In this document: in pieces, positions 18,595-27,255 of the stretch
How the letters are laid out: each line of letters begins with the position of its first letter
Position numbering within the stretch: position 1 is the stretch's first letter
From: Aliiglaciecola sp041538045
GTDB taxonomy: Bacteria > Pseudomonadota > Gammaproteobacteria > Enterobacterales > Alteromonadaceae
Reading direction: 5' to 3'
DNA: 64,000 nt
Assembly (NCBI RefSeq): GCF_041538045.1
Contig: NZ_JBGOSE010000011.1
Span: forward strand, 62,001 to 126,000
Notes under the pieces: generated by a model
The model's database searches: none
What the model saw: the letters and a program-made list of their open reading frames with translations, nothing else
Told to the model about the DNA's origin: nothing
Translations under genes and position numbers: made by a program

Positions 18595-20886
18595 ATGGAT
18601 GAAAATATTTTAGCATTGCCTCAAGGCAGCCCGTTAAATCACTATGTTATCGAGTCCGTGTTAGGCCAAGGTGGCTTTGGTGTGGTGTATAAAGCCCACC
18701 ATGCCCATTTGAATGAACAAGTGGTAATTAAAGAATTTTTGCCTGTGGAACTTGCTAGTCGACAAGGTATGACAGTGCTTCCCCACGGGGCGTCTAAACA
18801 AGAAGTATACAGTGACTGTTTACGACGGTTTATGGAGGAGGGGCGTACCTTAGTCAAATTGCGCCACCAAAATGTAGTGCGCTGTCGTGACTTGTTCACC
18901 GCCAATGGTACGGCTTATTTGGTGATGGATTTTGAAGATGGTTTAGCCCTAGATGAATTGATGCTAAGTTTGGAAGCCCAAGGTCAACGATATTCCCAAG
19001 AGCAGTTACTCCACTTTTTAATTCCCATGGCCGATGGTTTGGCCTATGTGCATCAACAGGGAGTTTTACATCGCGATATTAAACCCGCTAATGTCTTTAT
19101 TCGTCGCTCAGATGGCTCGCCAGTATTAATTGATTTTGGTGCCGCTAAACAAAACTTTGCATTGGCATCCCAATCCCAAGCGCCTTATTCTGATTTTTAT
19201 GCACCTATGGAGCAAATTGAAGGTACTGGGGAAGCTAAACCCACAGTGGATATCCATGCCTTTGGTGCCCTTATGTACCGAATTGTTACCGGAACCGGCG
19301 GTATTAAAGCTGAAAGTCGGATTTTGGCAATTGTCAGCGGCCGAGAGGATCCCCTTAAAGCAGCGACCAGCTTTTCCGATTTAGGCTATTCCACTAAATT
19401 GCTCACCTTAATTGATGATTGTTTGAAGTTTAAACCCTTAGAACGTCCGCAAACAATGGGAGAAGTTAAGGCTCGTTTATTAGCCAGTGTAGAAATTGAT
19501 GATAATGACGTTAAGCCTCAAGGAAACCCCTTAGCACCGTTAGAGGATATGTTAGAACTGGCGGGTTCTGATGGGATAATAAGCGAGACGGAAATGGCCT
19601 TACTGATTAGTAAAGGCATAAGTTTTGGTGCGGACGAGTCCACAGTTCGACAATATGTTGTTGAGGAAGCAACGCGCAATGGTTGGCGTCTTGAAGCAGG
19701 CACAAATTCAGGTACTAAAAAAGATACTGGTTCAACCCAAGGACCGACCGTAGATAAGATTTCAAAAGATATCAATCATACCCTAGCTTATACATTGGAA
19801 AGTTCCGCGCAGGAAAATGTGGTGGATATTAATGTTAGTAAAATGATTTCTTGCGAAACCTGTGTTGCCTCAGGAGCGGTGAATTCCAGTTGTTCTGTAT
19901 GTGGTGGTCACGGGGTAGTGAAAAAAGAGCAGAAGTTACGGGTTAAAATACCTCAGGGAGTAATGACCGCTGATCGTATTCGTTTACGAGGGGAAGGCAA
20001 TGTCACCGGCTTTGGGCAAGGTCCTGGTGATTTGTATGTGGTGATAGCCATTGAACCTCATCCGGTGTTTAACATTCAGGGGCAAGATCTACATGCTTCT
20101 ATAACGGTTGATGAAGAAGAGTTATTTTCCGGAAATCAGATACCGTTCAATGCCATAGATAGACAATTTAAATTGAAAGTTCCTGAAGGCTATAAAAAAG
20201 GACAAGCTATTCGCTTAAACGGCATTGGTTTGCCGTTTGGTGGTGAAAGCCATTTGCGCGGCAGTTTATTCCTTAGTTTATTACCGAAGCAAGCCCATAA
20301 AAGCAAGAGCACTGTGACTCAAGATGGCTCTATCGTCATTGTGTTAGAAAAGAACAGCCCTGCCATTAGGCAGGGTATCGCCCAAGAAAATATCGGCATA
20401 GAAACATTGGGAAGCACCTTAACGCCTTTGGTTTTCAAGGGGGCTAATTTGGTGAACTCGGTTTCGCATACTTTTTCTACCTCAGAAGACAATCAAACTG
20501 TGGTATCGCTCAATATGTTCCGTGGGAATAGCGAAACACTGAGCAAAGGGATATTTTTAGGGACCTATGATATCAGCGATATTTCGCCGACTAGCAAAGG
20601 CGTTCCGCAAATTGAAGTATCTGTGTATTGTGAACATAAAGATATTTTAATGAAGGTGAAAAGTGTCGATGGTGATAAACTGCGTTTAACCAGTGAGAAT
20701 CCGGTAGAGCCACAAACCATCAAGTCCCAAAGTGCTAAAGCAACGAATAATTCAACACCGACAGAAACCGCTGAAAAATCTGCTGATGATAAAAAGTTTA
20801 CTAAGGCGGGTATTTTTGGACGGATCTTAATATGGGTGCTGTTGGTTTTGAGCATGAAAATGCTAATTTCTGTGATGATGAATTAG
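18595..20886 (+). CDS. Ser/Thr kinase fused to DnaJ C-terminal domain
   Basis: A 763-residue fusion. The kinase domain (about 15-270) is nearly superimposable on that of the 15796 gene (shared MENILALP-like start, GQGGFGVVYKAHHAHL, HRDIKPAN). A TerB-like segment follows (LAGSDGIISETEMALL, about 310-370). Then a reduced DnaJ zinc cluster (CETC and CSVCGGHG, about 420-437) and a DnaJ C-terminal substrate-binding region (about 440-570: KIPQGVMTADRIRLRGEG, GDLYVVIAIEPHPVF, LKVPEGYKKGQAIRLNG). There is no J-domain HPD motif, so it should not stimulate DnaK. It ends with a hydrophobic tail (about 742-760), suggesting a tail anchor. It may read misfolded protein as a kinase input. A stem-loop at 20917-20947 follows. 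Confidence 0.9.
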   Translation: MDENILALPQGSPLNHYVIESVLGQGGFGVVYKAHHAHLNEQVVIKEFLPVELASRQGMTVLPHGASKQEVYSDCLRRFMEEGRTLVKLRHQNVVRCRDLFTANGTAYLVMDFEDGLALDELMLSLEAQGQRYSQEQLLHFLIPMADGLAYVHQQGVLHRDIKPANVFIRRSDGSPVLIDFGAAKQNFALASQSQAPYSDFYAPMEQIEGTGEAKPTVDIHAFGALMYRIVTGTGGIKAESRILAIVSGREDPLKAATSFSDLGYSTKLLTLIDDCLKFKPLERPQTMGEVKARLLASVEIDDNDVKPQGNPLAPLEDMLELAGSDGIISETEMALLISKGISFGADESTVRQYVVEEATRNGWRLEAGTNSGTKKDTGSTQGPTVDKISKDINHTLAYTLESSAQENVVDINVSKMISCETCVASGAVNSSCSVCGGHGVVKKEQKLRVKIPQGVMTADRIRLRGEGNVTGFGQGPGDLYVVIAIEPHPVFNIQGQDLHASITVDEEELFSGNQIPFNAIDRQFKLKVPEGYKKGQAIRLNGIGLPFGGESHLRGSLFLSLLPKQAHKSKSTVTQDGSIVIVLEKNSPAIRQGIAQENIGIETLGSTLTPLVFKGANLVNSVSHTFSTSEDNQTVVSLNMFRGNSETLSKGIFLGTYDISDISPTSKGVPQIEVSVYCEHKDILMKVKSVDGDKLRLTSENPVEPQTIKSQSAKATNNSTPTETAEKSADDKKFTKAGIFGRILIWVLLVLSMKMLISVMMN

Positions 20887-20916
20887 TTTTTGATGATTTA
20901 ATACAGGGACTAAACG

Positions 20917-20947
20917 CCCCCAAATAGTGTAATTCGTATTTTGGGGG
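20917..20947. terminator. Stem-loop after the kinase island
   Basis: CCCCCAAA pairs with TTTGGGGG across a 15-base loop, located 31 bp after the last kinase stop and 32 bp from the convergent creA stop. The T-run behind it is weak, so it may be a poor or bidirectional terminator. It marks the right border of the island. Confidence 0.5.
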
Positions 20948-20978
20948 AGGTCTTTAAATAGAATTTTTTATTGATTAG

Positions 20979-21446
20979 TTAATTACTTGGCAGTTGTTTA
21001 GGAAAGGCTGCCGTCCCCCATAAAGGCACTGTAGATAAACTGTGTTTGTAACTACCAGAGGTTTCTTTGGTTGAATAAGAAAGGTACATCAAAGTTTGCG
21101 ACTGGGGATCAAAAATACGTCTTACTTTCATGTTTTTAAAGAAAATGCTTTTAGATTTTTTAAATACCACCTCACCGGAATCAGACTTATCAATTTGATT
21201 TATCATTTCCGCGGTAATTTCACCGGTTTGCCGACACGCTATGGAGCTATCGGAAGGATCGGATAAATCCAAATTAGCCTCAATACTAGATATATGACAA
21301 GTAACCCCTGTCACTATGGGATCTTGTAAGGCGTCTAACTTAATGTCTTTGGTAGTGAATACACCCAATGACACATCACCCACTTCATTTTCACTGCAAG
21401 CAGATATAGTCAGTGACGCGAGTAACAGGGCAATCAATTTTTTCAT
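20979..21446 (-). CDS. creA: CreA family protein
   Basis: A 155-residue protein with a lipoprotein-type signal (LLASLTISAC lipobox) and the typical CreA body: GDVSLGVFTTKDIKLDA, DPIVTGVTCHISSIEAN and SIACRQTGEI. CreA is a widespread periplasmic protein of unknown biochemical role. Length is normal for the family. It is convergent with the kinase island. It is not next to creBCD here, so no regulatory link can be claimed. The nitroreductase gene lies upstream in the same orientation with a 63-bp gap. Confidence 0.88.
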   Translation of the reverse strand: MKKLIALLLASLTISACSENEVGDVSLGVFTTKDIKLDALQDPIVTGVTCHISSIEANLDLSDPSDSSIACRQTGEITAEMINQIDKSDSGEVVFKKSKSIFFKNMKVRRIFDPQSQTLMYLSYSTKETSGSYKHSLSTVPLWGTAAFPKQLPSN

Positions 21447-21509
21447 TCTGTTGGTCCTTTTGGCTACTTTTATAGTATCGTTTATAAGCGCTATTTACTT
21501 AATTGCAAG

Positions 21510-22184
21510 TTATAAAAAGCTGCTAATTTCTGAGAGTGCTTTTTTATTTTGTGCGTGTTTAGGCACAGTGGCAGATTCTTCAGGGTAGCCAGTTATAAGC
21601 AGCATATAAGGGCGCTCATCGTCTGGACGGTTACAAATTTTCGATAAAAAAGACATGGGTTTTGGGGTATGGGTTAGGGTCACTAATCCGGCATGATGTA
21701 ATGCGGTAATTAACATCCCCGTGGCAATGCCCACAGATTCATGTACATAGTAATTGGTGTGTTTTTCACCTGCTGAGACACCTCCTTTTTTCTGACTAAA
21801 AATGGCGATTAACCAAGGGGCATGCTCTAAATAAGGTTTTTGTGCATCTGTACCTAGAGGTTTTAGGGCATCAAGCCATTCTTCCCCAGCTCGACCTGCA
21901 TAAAACCCCTGTTCATGTTGTTCGGCTTGTTCTCGAACTTGTTTTTTTACGTCTGCTGAATGAATAGCTACAAAATGCCAAGGTTGGTGGTTAGCGCCAC
22001 TTGGTGCAGTGCCTGCTGCTTTTATACAATTTTCAATAATGGATTGGGGCACATCACGGTCACTAAACTGACGGACGCTATGACGGCGTTTTATATTTTC
22101 GTAGAAGTCTTCTGAGCGTTTAAGCATATCCTCTACAGAATACTCAATATAATCACTCAATGGTGTCGCAATATGTTGTTTCAT
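21510..22184 (-). CDS. Iodotyrosine-dehalogenase-like nitroreductase
   Basis: A flavin (FMN) nitroreductase-fold protein of 224 residues. It resembles iodotyrosine deiodinase (IYD) rather than ordinary nitroreductases: RRHSVRQFSDRDVP, GTAPSGANHQPWHFV, LKPLGTDAQKPYLEHAPWLI and HHAGLVTLTHTP follow the IYD pattern. The three lid residues that clamp the tyrosine zwitterion in mouse IYD (Glu153, Tyr157, Lys178) have counterparts Glu91, Tyr95 and Lys116 with identical spacing (+4, +21). Likely role: reductive dehalogenation of halotyrosines, or another tyrosine-like substrate. ATG at 22184 is chosen; an in-frame TTG lies 21 bp upstream. Function is inferred from motif and spacing only. Confidence 0.85.
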   Translation of the reverse strand: MKQHIATPLSDYIEYSVEDMLKRSEDFYENIKRRHSVRQFSDRDVPQSIIENCIKAAGTAPSGANHQPWHFVAIHSADVKKQVREQAEQHEQGFYAGRAGEEWLDALKPLGTDAQKPYLEHAPWLIAIFSQKKGGVSAGEKHTNYYVHESVGIATGMLITALHHAGLVTLTHTPKPMSFLSKICNRPDDERPYMLLITGYPEESATVPKHAQNKKALSEISSFL

Positions 22185-22287
22185 CAATATCCAATTTTTG
22201 TACAAGTGTATTTAGGCCGATTTTTCACTGATGAGTATATCGAGTTATTGATTGAGACGGCAAATTTAGCATCTGTTGCATAGAGTC

Positions 22288-22347
22288 AAATAATACCAAA
22301 GTTATAGCGACTAATATGACAAAGATCATTGATCTCTCGGTATTATT
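22288..22347. repeat. Short element with AATAATACC inverted ends
   Basis: AATAATACC at the left and GGTATTATT at the right enclose about 42 bp with an inner ATCATTGAT palindrome, in the region upstream of the thiolase gene. It could be a miniature inverted-repeat element or a regulatory stem. No second copy was noticed in this window. Confidence 0.3.
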
Positions 22348-22453
22348 GCTCTAATTTGCTTTTACAATTTTTAAAGGTAAATCTTTGGCAGCCATTAAAA
22401 GTCTTGTTCTCAGGGTCTTTTATGCTGCTAATTCAGCATAAGAGGTTATAAAA

Positions 22454-23632
22454 ATGAGCAATGATCCTATTGTAATTGTATCGGCTAAACGTACTGCCAT
22501 GGGCGGTTTTATGGGTAGCTTATCTGCAGTAGATTCAACTGAATTAGGTGCCGCTGCAATTAAGGCTGCTTTAGGTGATGTCGATAAAAATCTCATCAAT
22601 GAAGTCATAATGGGTTGTGTGTTACCGGCAGGTTTAGGCCAAGCACCCGCTCGACAAGCGACCTTAAAAGCGGGTTTACCATTGAGTACTGGTGCCCTAA
22701 CCATCAACAAAGTGTGTGGCTCTGGCATGAAAGCCGTTATGTTAGCTAATGATCTGGTTACTTCAGGTTCGGCACAAGTGGTTATCGCCGGTGGCATGGA
22801 AAGCATGAGCAATGCCCCTTACATTTTGCCTAAAGCCCGTGCTGGTTATCGAATGGGACACGGCCAAGTGCTTGATCATATGATGTTGGATGGTCTAGAA
22901 AATGCCTATGATGGAAAGGCTATGGGTTGCTTTGCTCAAGATACAGCTGATGCAGAATCAATTACCCGCGAACAAATGGATGAATTTGCACTTTCTTCGT
23001 TAACCAAAGCATCAAAGGCCATTGAAAGTGGTGCTTTTAAAAATGAAATTACCCCTGTCACGGTAAAAACCCGTAAAGGTGACATCGTCGTAGATACCGA
23101 CGAAGGTCCAGGTAATGCCATGCCGGACAAAATTCCTAAACTTCGCCCTGCATTTAAAAAAGATGGAACAGTCACTGCGGCTAATTCGAGCTCAATATCG
23201 GATGGTGCGGCGGCATTGATGATTATGACTGAATCTAAAGCGCAAGAGCTGGGTTTAGCACCTTTGGCAAAGATTGTCGGACATGCCACTCATTCTATTA
23301 AACCTGAAGACTTTACCGTAGCGCCCGTTGGAGCCATGGAAAAGCTATTCGCTAAAACCGGTTGGACAAAAGAGGATGTTGATTTATTTGAAATCAATGA
23401 AGCTTTTGCCATGGTGACCATGTTAGCCATTAATAAATTAGGGTTAGACAGCAACAAAGTGAATATTAACGGCGGTGCTTGTGCCCTAGGTCATCCAATT
23501 GGTGCTTCTGGCGCGCGAGTGATTGTGACTCTTCTTCATGCTCTACAAAATAAAGGTATGAAGAAAGGGATTGCCTCATTGTGTATCGGCGGCGGTGAAG
23601 CAACTGCTGTTGCAGTGGAAATGTATTCTTAA
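22454..23632 (+). CDS. Acetyl-CoA C-acetyltransferase (thiolase)
   Basis: A 392-residue type II thiolase that condenses two acetyl-CoA or cleaves acetoacetyl-CoA. Motifs: NKVCGSGMKAVM with the nucleophilic Cys (about residue 89), NEAFA, GGACALGHPIGASGARV with the catalytic His, and CIGGGEATAVAVE with the second Cys near the C-terminus. Length is normal. It stands alone, with no acyl-CoA dehydrogenase, CoA-transferase or PHA genes beside it, so catabolic (AtoB-like) and biosynthetic (PhaA-like) roles cannot be separated. A ribosome site (AGAGG) precedes the ATG. The downstream region is a palindrome array. Confidence 0.94.
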   Translation: MSNDPIVIVSAKRTAMGGFMGSLSAVDSTELGAAAIKAALGDVDKNLINEVIMGCVLPAGLGQAPARQATLKAGLPLSTGALTINKVCGSGMKAVMLANDLVTSGSAQVVIAGGMESMSNAPYILPKARAGYRMGHGQVLDHMMLDGLENAYDGKAMGCFAQDTADAESITREQMDEFALSSLTKASKAIESGAFKNEITPVTVKTRKGDIVVDTDEGPGNAMPDKIPKLRPAFKKDGTVTAANSSSISDGAAALMIMTESKAQELGLAPLAKIVGHATHSIKPEDFTVAPVGAMEKLFAKTGWTKEDVDLFEINEAFAMVTMLAINKLGLDSNKVNINGGACALGHPIGASGARVIVTLLHALQNKGMKKGIASLCIGGGEATAVAVEMYS

Positions 23633-23659
23633 AATTGCGAGTTAGAACCATGATCTGAT

Positions 23660-23910
23660 GGCCACGGGCTAAAGCCCGTGCTACAGGATGTGTAGGCGGG
23701 TGTTTGAACCCGCTAATCCATGGCCTAAAGGCCATGCTACAGGATGTGTAGGCGGGTGTTTGAACCCGCTAATCCATGGCCTAAAGGCCATGCTACAGGA
23801 TGTGTTGGCGGGTGTTTGAACCCGCTAATCCATGGCCTAAAGGCCATGCTACAGGATGTGTTGGCGGGTGTTTAAACCCGCTAATCCATGGCCTAAAGGC
23901 CATGCTACAT
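23660..23910. repeat. 56-bp tandem palindrome array (family A)
   Basis: Tandem array with exact 56-bp spacing: CCATGG occurs at 23718, 23774, 23830 and 23886, preceded by a variant first unit. Each unit holds two hairpins, CATGGCC-TAAA-GGCCATG and GCGGGTG-TTTGAA-CCCGC, joined by CTACAGGATGTG. Units differ at few positions; there are no unique spacers. The first hairpin is variant in sequence but keeps pairing (ACGGGC/GCCCGT), which suggests selection or gene conversion on structure. Related to family B at 33811. It fills the region between the thiolase and the binding-protein gene. Confidence 0.9.
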
Positions 23911-24031
23911 ATATTTTTCGGGTATTTTATTTCTAAAATTTCAATTGCACTTCATTTTATTATATTCTGTTCACCTATTACCTTTGATTGAAACAACGTT
24001 GTAAATAGCGAAAGTCGCAGGGAATGTGCGA

Positions 24032-24844
24032 ATGGGTAGATATATTGTTGTTGGTTTAATCACTATTTTTTTATCAGCTTATTCAAGTTTTGGAATTGGG
24101 CAACAAGCTAATTTGCCGTCACAATTGAATAAAAAAATAGCATTAACCACGGGGTCTAACTATTACCCTTATGTTGATCCTAAGGCAATGAATAACGGCT
24201 GGTCGGTATCAATAGTCGAAGCTGTATTTCAACAAATGGGTAAACAGGTTGATATTGATATACTGCCATGGCAAAGAGGTTATAAATGGACGGCTGACGG
24301 GCATTATGCTGGAACATTTCCATATGTATATACTGAACAGCGCGCAGAGTCCTTTATCTATTCAAATCCTATTAATCTAATCCCTGTAAGAATATATACC
24401 AACAAAAATAAGGTTGTTAAGTCGTTAACTGAACTACAAGAAGCCCGCTTATGTTTGCCATATGGCTACAGTTTGAGTCGCGAACAACGAGAGCTAATTG
24501 AAAAGTATCAGTTGGTTATTCACAATGCGACAAATGCCGGGGGATGTGTACTGCAAGTCGCAAAAGGCTGGAGTGATTTGGGTTTTATTAATGGTTACTT
24601 GGAAAGTGAAAAAAACACCGAGCTGTTTGAAAGCCTAAGAAAAGTCAATATATTACAAATCCCGGTGGCTAATGTCCCTTTATTTTATATTGTTTCTCGT
24701 CAGTTAAAAAATGCACAGCAGCAGATCGATCAATTCAATGAAGCCTTAGAACAAATTGAACAGTCGGGGATCAGGTGGGAAATAGATCAAAGGTTTGAAA
24801 CATTTCTAAGTGCCCCAGAGTCTATTATTGGTTCAGGCTATTAA
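24032..24844 (+). CDS. Periplasmic solute-binding protein, family 3-like
   Basis: A 270-residue secreted protein with a signal peptide (about 1-25) and a type II periplasmic binding fold like amino-acid-binding ABC components (SBP family 3): early strand KIALTTGSNYYPYVDP, then SIVEAVFQQMGKQVDIDILPWQRGY and the second-lobe segment YSNPINLIPVRIYTNK. No permease or ATPase gene adjoins it, so it may be an orphan receptor or serve a remote transporter. ATG at 24032 is preferred over GTG at 24026 because CAGGGAA lies about 8 bp upstream. Ligand unknown. Confidence 0.82.
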   Translation: MGRYIVVGLITIFLSAYSSFGIGQQANLPSQLNKKIALTTGSNYYPYVDPKAMNNGWSVSIVEAVFQQMGKQVDIDILPWQRGYKWTADGHYAGTFPYVYTEQRAESFIYSNPINLIPVRIYTNKNKVVKSLTELQEARLCLPYGYSLSREQRELIEKYQLVIHNATNAGGCVLQVAKGWSDLGFINGYLESEKNTELFESLRKVNILQIPVANVPLFYIVSRQLKNAQQQIDQFNEALEQIEQSGIRWEIDQRFETFLSAPESIIGSGY

Positions 24845-25009
24845 CTAAGCTTTTATTTTTTCCTCAACAAATAGACAACGAGCTTGAGCGTATTATAACC
24901 GCTAGTTTCGTGCTTATTTATTTCTTAGTTTTGCCAGTTTTATATGGGTAGATGCTCATCAAGGTAGGTAAGCAAAAGCCTTGGAAGATAATTTTAATCT
25001 TTTCCCTCA

Positions 25010-25237
25010 GTGCCGCGATTGCTAGGTTCAGCTTTGCATCTTGTTTTTATGCTCATTGGTTTATTTCTAGGCAGAGGTAAAAGGGCTAATGTTCTGCTCA
25101 GCTTAGATCGAGATATCAGTTGTTTTTCGATGATGGGGATGCTCAACGAGCCCTTTGATAAAGTCTACTTAGCGGTGGAGGATTGCCAAGCTTTAGCCAC
25201 TCAGCTACAAGGCAAATTGAAAGCTCAGGGACAGTAA
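25010..25237 (+). CDS. Small hypothetical protein
   Basis: A 75-residue frame with a GTG start and no strong ribosome site. The N-terminus is hydrophobic (LLGSALHLVFMLIGLFLG) and the C-terminus is soluble with Lys/Gln. I recognise no family. It lies in the gap between the binding-protein gene and the ABC exporter and could be real, or a remnant of a longer gene. Low certainty. Confidence 0.3.
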   Translation: MPRLLGSALHLVFMLIGLFLGRGKRANVLLSLDRDISCFSMMGMLNEPFDKVYLAVEDCQALATQLQGKLKAQGQ

Positions 25238-25379
25238 TAATCGAACCGCATATTTTACTAACCTGAAACCCTAGGTGGGAAGTCAATTCCACTGTTTTTA
25301 AAGGCATTTGGACTGAATTATCATTACAACTCAGGCTAGTTTGAGTAGGATAAACAAAACTTCAATTAAATGAGTGCCC

Positions 25380-27134
25380 ATGTCGTCTGAAAAAATCGAA
25401 ACTCGCCAGTTAATTCACTGGATTTTTAGTCAACTCAAACCCTACCGTCGAAAAGTGGTGTTGGCGATTTTGGCGTTAGTGATAGGCGCAGTGTCTTGGT
25501 TAATGCTGGGGCAAGGGGTAAAAGTCGTTGTAGATGAAGGCTTCCTAGCCAATAACAGTGATAAATTAAATCAAATGGTGTTTGCTGTTTTAGGCATTGC
25601 TTTGGTGGGCAGTATCGCTGCATTTTTTAGATTTTATTTAATGATATGGCTCGGTGAACGGGTTAGTGCCGATATTCGCAAGCAAGTCTATTTTCACCTT
25701 CTGAATCTATCTCCAGGTTTTTTTGAATCCACTCGCACTGGTGAAGTCATTTCCCGTTTTACCGCAGATACGACAGTACTACAAACAGTCGTAGGCATGG
25801 GGCTTTCCATGGCTTTACGTGCCTCTATTACCTTTATTGGTTCAATGTTACTGATGTTTATAACCAGTCCACTATTGACTTTATACGTTTTGATTGCGGT
25901 GCCTTTAGTGTTACTACCAATAAAATTCCTAGGAGAACGGGTGCGGATCTATGCCCGTAACAGTCAAGACCGAGTGGCCGATATGGGAGCATATGTAGAC
26001 GAAAGTTTACATGAAATTCAAACCGTACAGGCGTATACCCACGAAGATATCGACCGCAGTTTATTTGGTGAACGCATTGAAGCGGTAATGTTAGCAGCAA
26101 GTCATCGAATCAAATACCGGGCATTAATGATTTCCTTGGTGATGGGGATCAGTATCACTGCTATTACTATCGTTGCATGGTTAGGGGCAAAAGAAGTGCT
26201 CAGTGCAGGGGTTAGTGCTGGTGAACTGACTGCATTTATGTTTTATGCCGTGATGGCCGGTGGTGCCGTTGCTACTATTAGTGAAGTGATAGGAGAGATT
26301 CAAAAAGCAGCTGGGGCCAGTGAGCGTTTGTTAGAGTTGTTAAGTACCCGTCCTTTGGTTGAAGCGCCTGCGAATCCAGAGATACTGCCTGAGGTAATTA
26401 GCGGACGCTTAGATATTTTAGATGTTAATTTTGCTTACCCAACTGCGCAACAGCTGCCGGTTCTTAAACAGCTGAATTTACGCATTCAAGCGGGAGAGCG
26501 GGTAGCCTTAGTTGGCCCAAGTGGCGCTGGGAAGTCTACCTTGTTCCAACTTTTACTTAGGTTCTACGATATAAACAGTGGCAGTATTCAAATTGACGGA
26601 ATTAATAGTCAGATGTTATCACCTGACGTTTTACGTAAACAATTTGCGTTAGTGTCCCAAGAGTCCGTTATATTCGCGACCAATGCCCTAGAGAATATTC
26701 GTTACGGACGGCCTAATGCGAGTATGGAAGAGGTGATTGAGGCTGCAAAAGCGGCAAGGGCAGATAAATTCATTAGTGAGTTACAAGACGGATATTTTAC
26801 GGATTTAGGAGAAAGAGGTGTTAGATTATCAGGTGGGCAAAAACAGCGTATTGCTATTGCCAGAGCCATTCTCGCTGATCGGCCTATATTACTACTCGAT
26901 GAAGCCACTAGTGCGTTGGACGCCAGCAACGAACAATTGGTCAAACTTGCTCTGGATAAATTAATGGATGGTAAAACGACTTTGATTATCGCCCATCGAT
27001 TATCTACAGTGGTAAATGCCGACCGGATTGTGGTCATGGATAGAGGCGAAGTGGTAGCTATAGGTAGCCATCAGGAATTGATGCAAGGTAACAGTGTTTA
27101 TCGACAATTCGCTGAATTACAACTGGTTAGTTAG
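25380..27134 (+). CDS. MsbA-type ABC exporter, fused permease-ATPase
   Basis: A 584-residue half-transporter that works as a homodimer. Six TM helices occupy about residues 25-315 (with SPGFFESTRTGEVISRFTAD as the coupling region), followed by the ATPase: Walker A GPSGAGKST (about 380), Q-loop LVSQESVIF, signature LSGGQKQRIAIARAIL, Walker B LLLDEATSALD and H-loop AHRLST. It resembles MsbA-like lipid or multidrug exporters. It has no peptidase domain and no adjacent adaptor. ATG at 25380 is chosen; GTG at 25374 is also in frame. A separate MacAB-like operon starts 121 bp downstream. Confidence 0.93.
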   Translation: MSSEKIETRQLIHWIFSQLKPYRRKVVLAILALVIGAVSWLMLGQGVKVVVDEGFLANNSDKLNQMVFAVLGIALVGSIAAFFRFYLMIWLGERVSADIRKQVYFHLLNLSPGFFESTRTGEVISRFTADTTVLQTVVGMGLSMALRASITFIGSMLLMFITSPLLTLYVLIAVPLVLLPIKFLGERVRIYARNSQDRVADMGAYVDESLHEIQTVQAYTHEDIDRSLFGERIEAVMLAASHRIKYRALMISLVMGISITAITIVAWLGAKEVLSAGVSAGELTAFMFYAVMAGGAVATISEVIGEIQKAAGASERLLELLSTRPLVEAPANPEILPEVISGRLDILDVNFAYPTAQQLPVLKQLNLRIQAGERVALVGPSGAGKSTLFQLLLRFYDINSGSIQIDGINSQMLSPDVLRKQFALVSQESVIFATNALENIRYGRPNASMEEVIEAAKAARADKFISELQDGYFTDLGERGVRLSGGQKQRIAIARAILADRPILLLDEATSALDASNEQLVKLALDKLMDGKTTLIIAHRLSTVVNADRIVVMDRGEVVAIGSHQELMQGNSVYRQFAELQLVS

Positions 27135-27255
27135 CCAATAGCTATTATTAAATGATGAGATATGAATGCAGTTAAAGTGAAAATACGCCAATTTTCACTT
27201 TAATTTAGCCTAAGTGACTTAATCACTAGCACATTACTAGGAACCAAACTAAACA

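Noticed and set aside
5161..20886. Type VI secretion regulatory cluster
   Set aside because: FHA, kinase and phosphatase genes suggested it, but no TssB, TssC, TssK, ClpV, Hcp or VgrG genes are in the window.
23800..23991. Small + strand frame in the 56-bp array
   Set aside because: It is produced by translation of the palindromic repeat and repeats its own peptide; no ribosome site.
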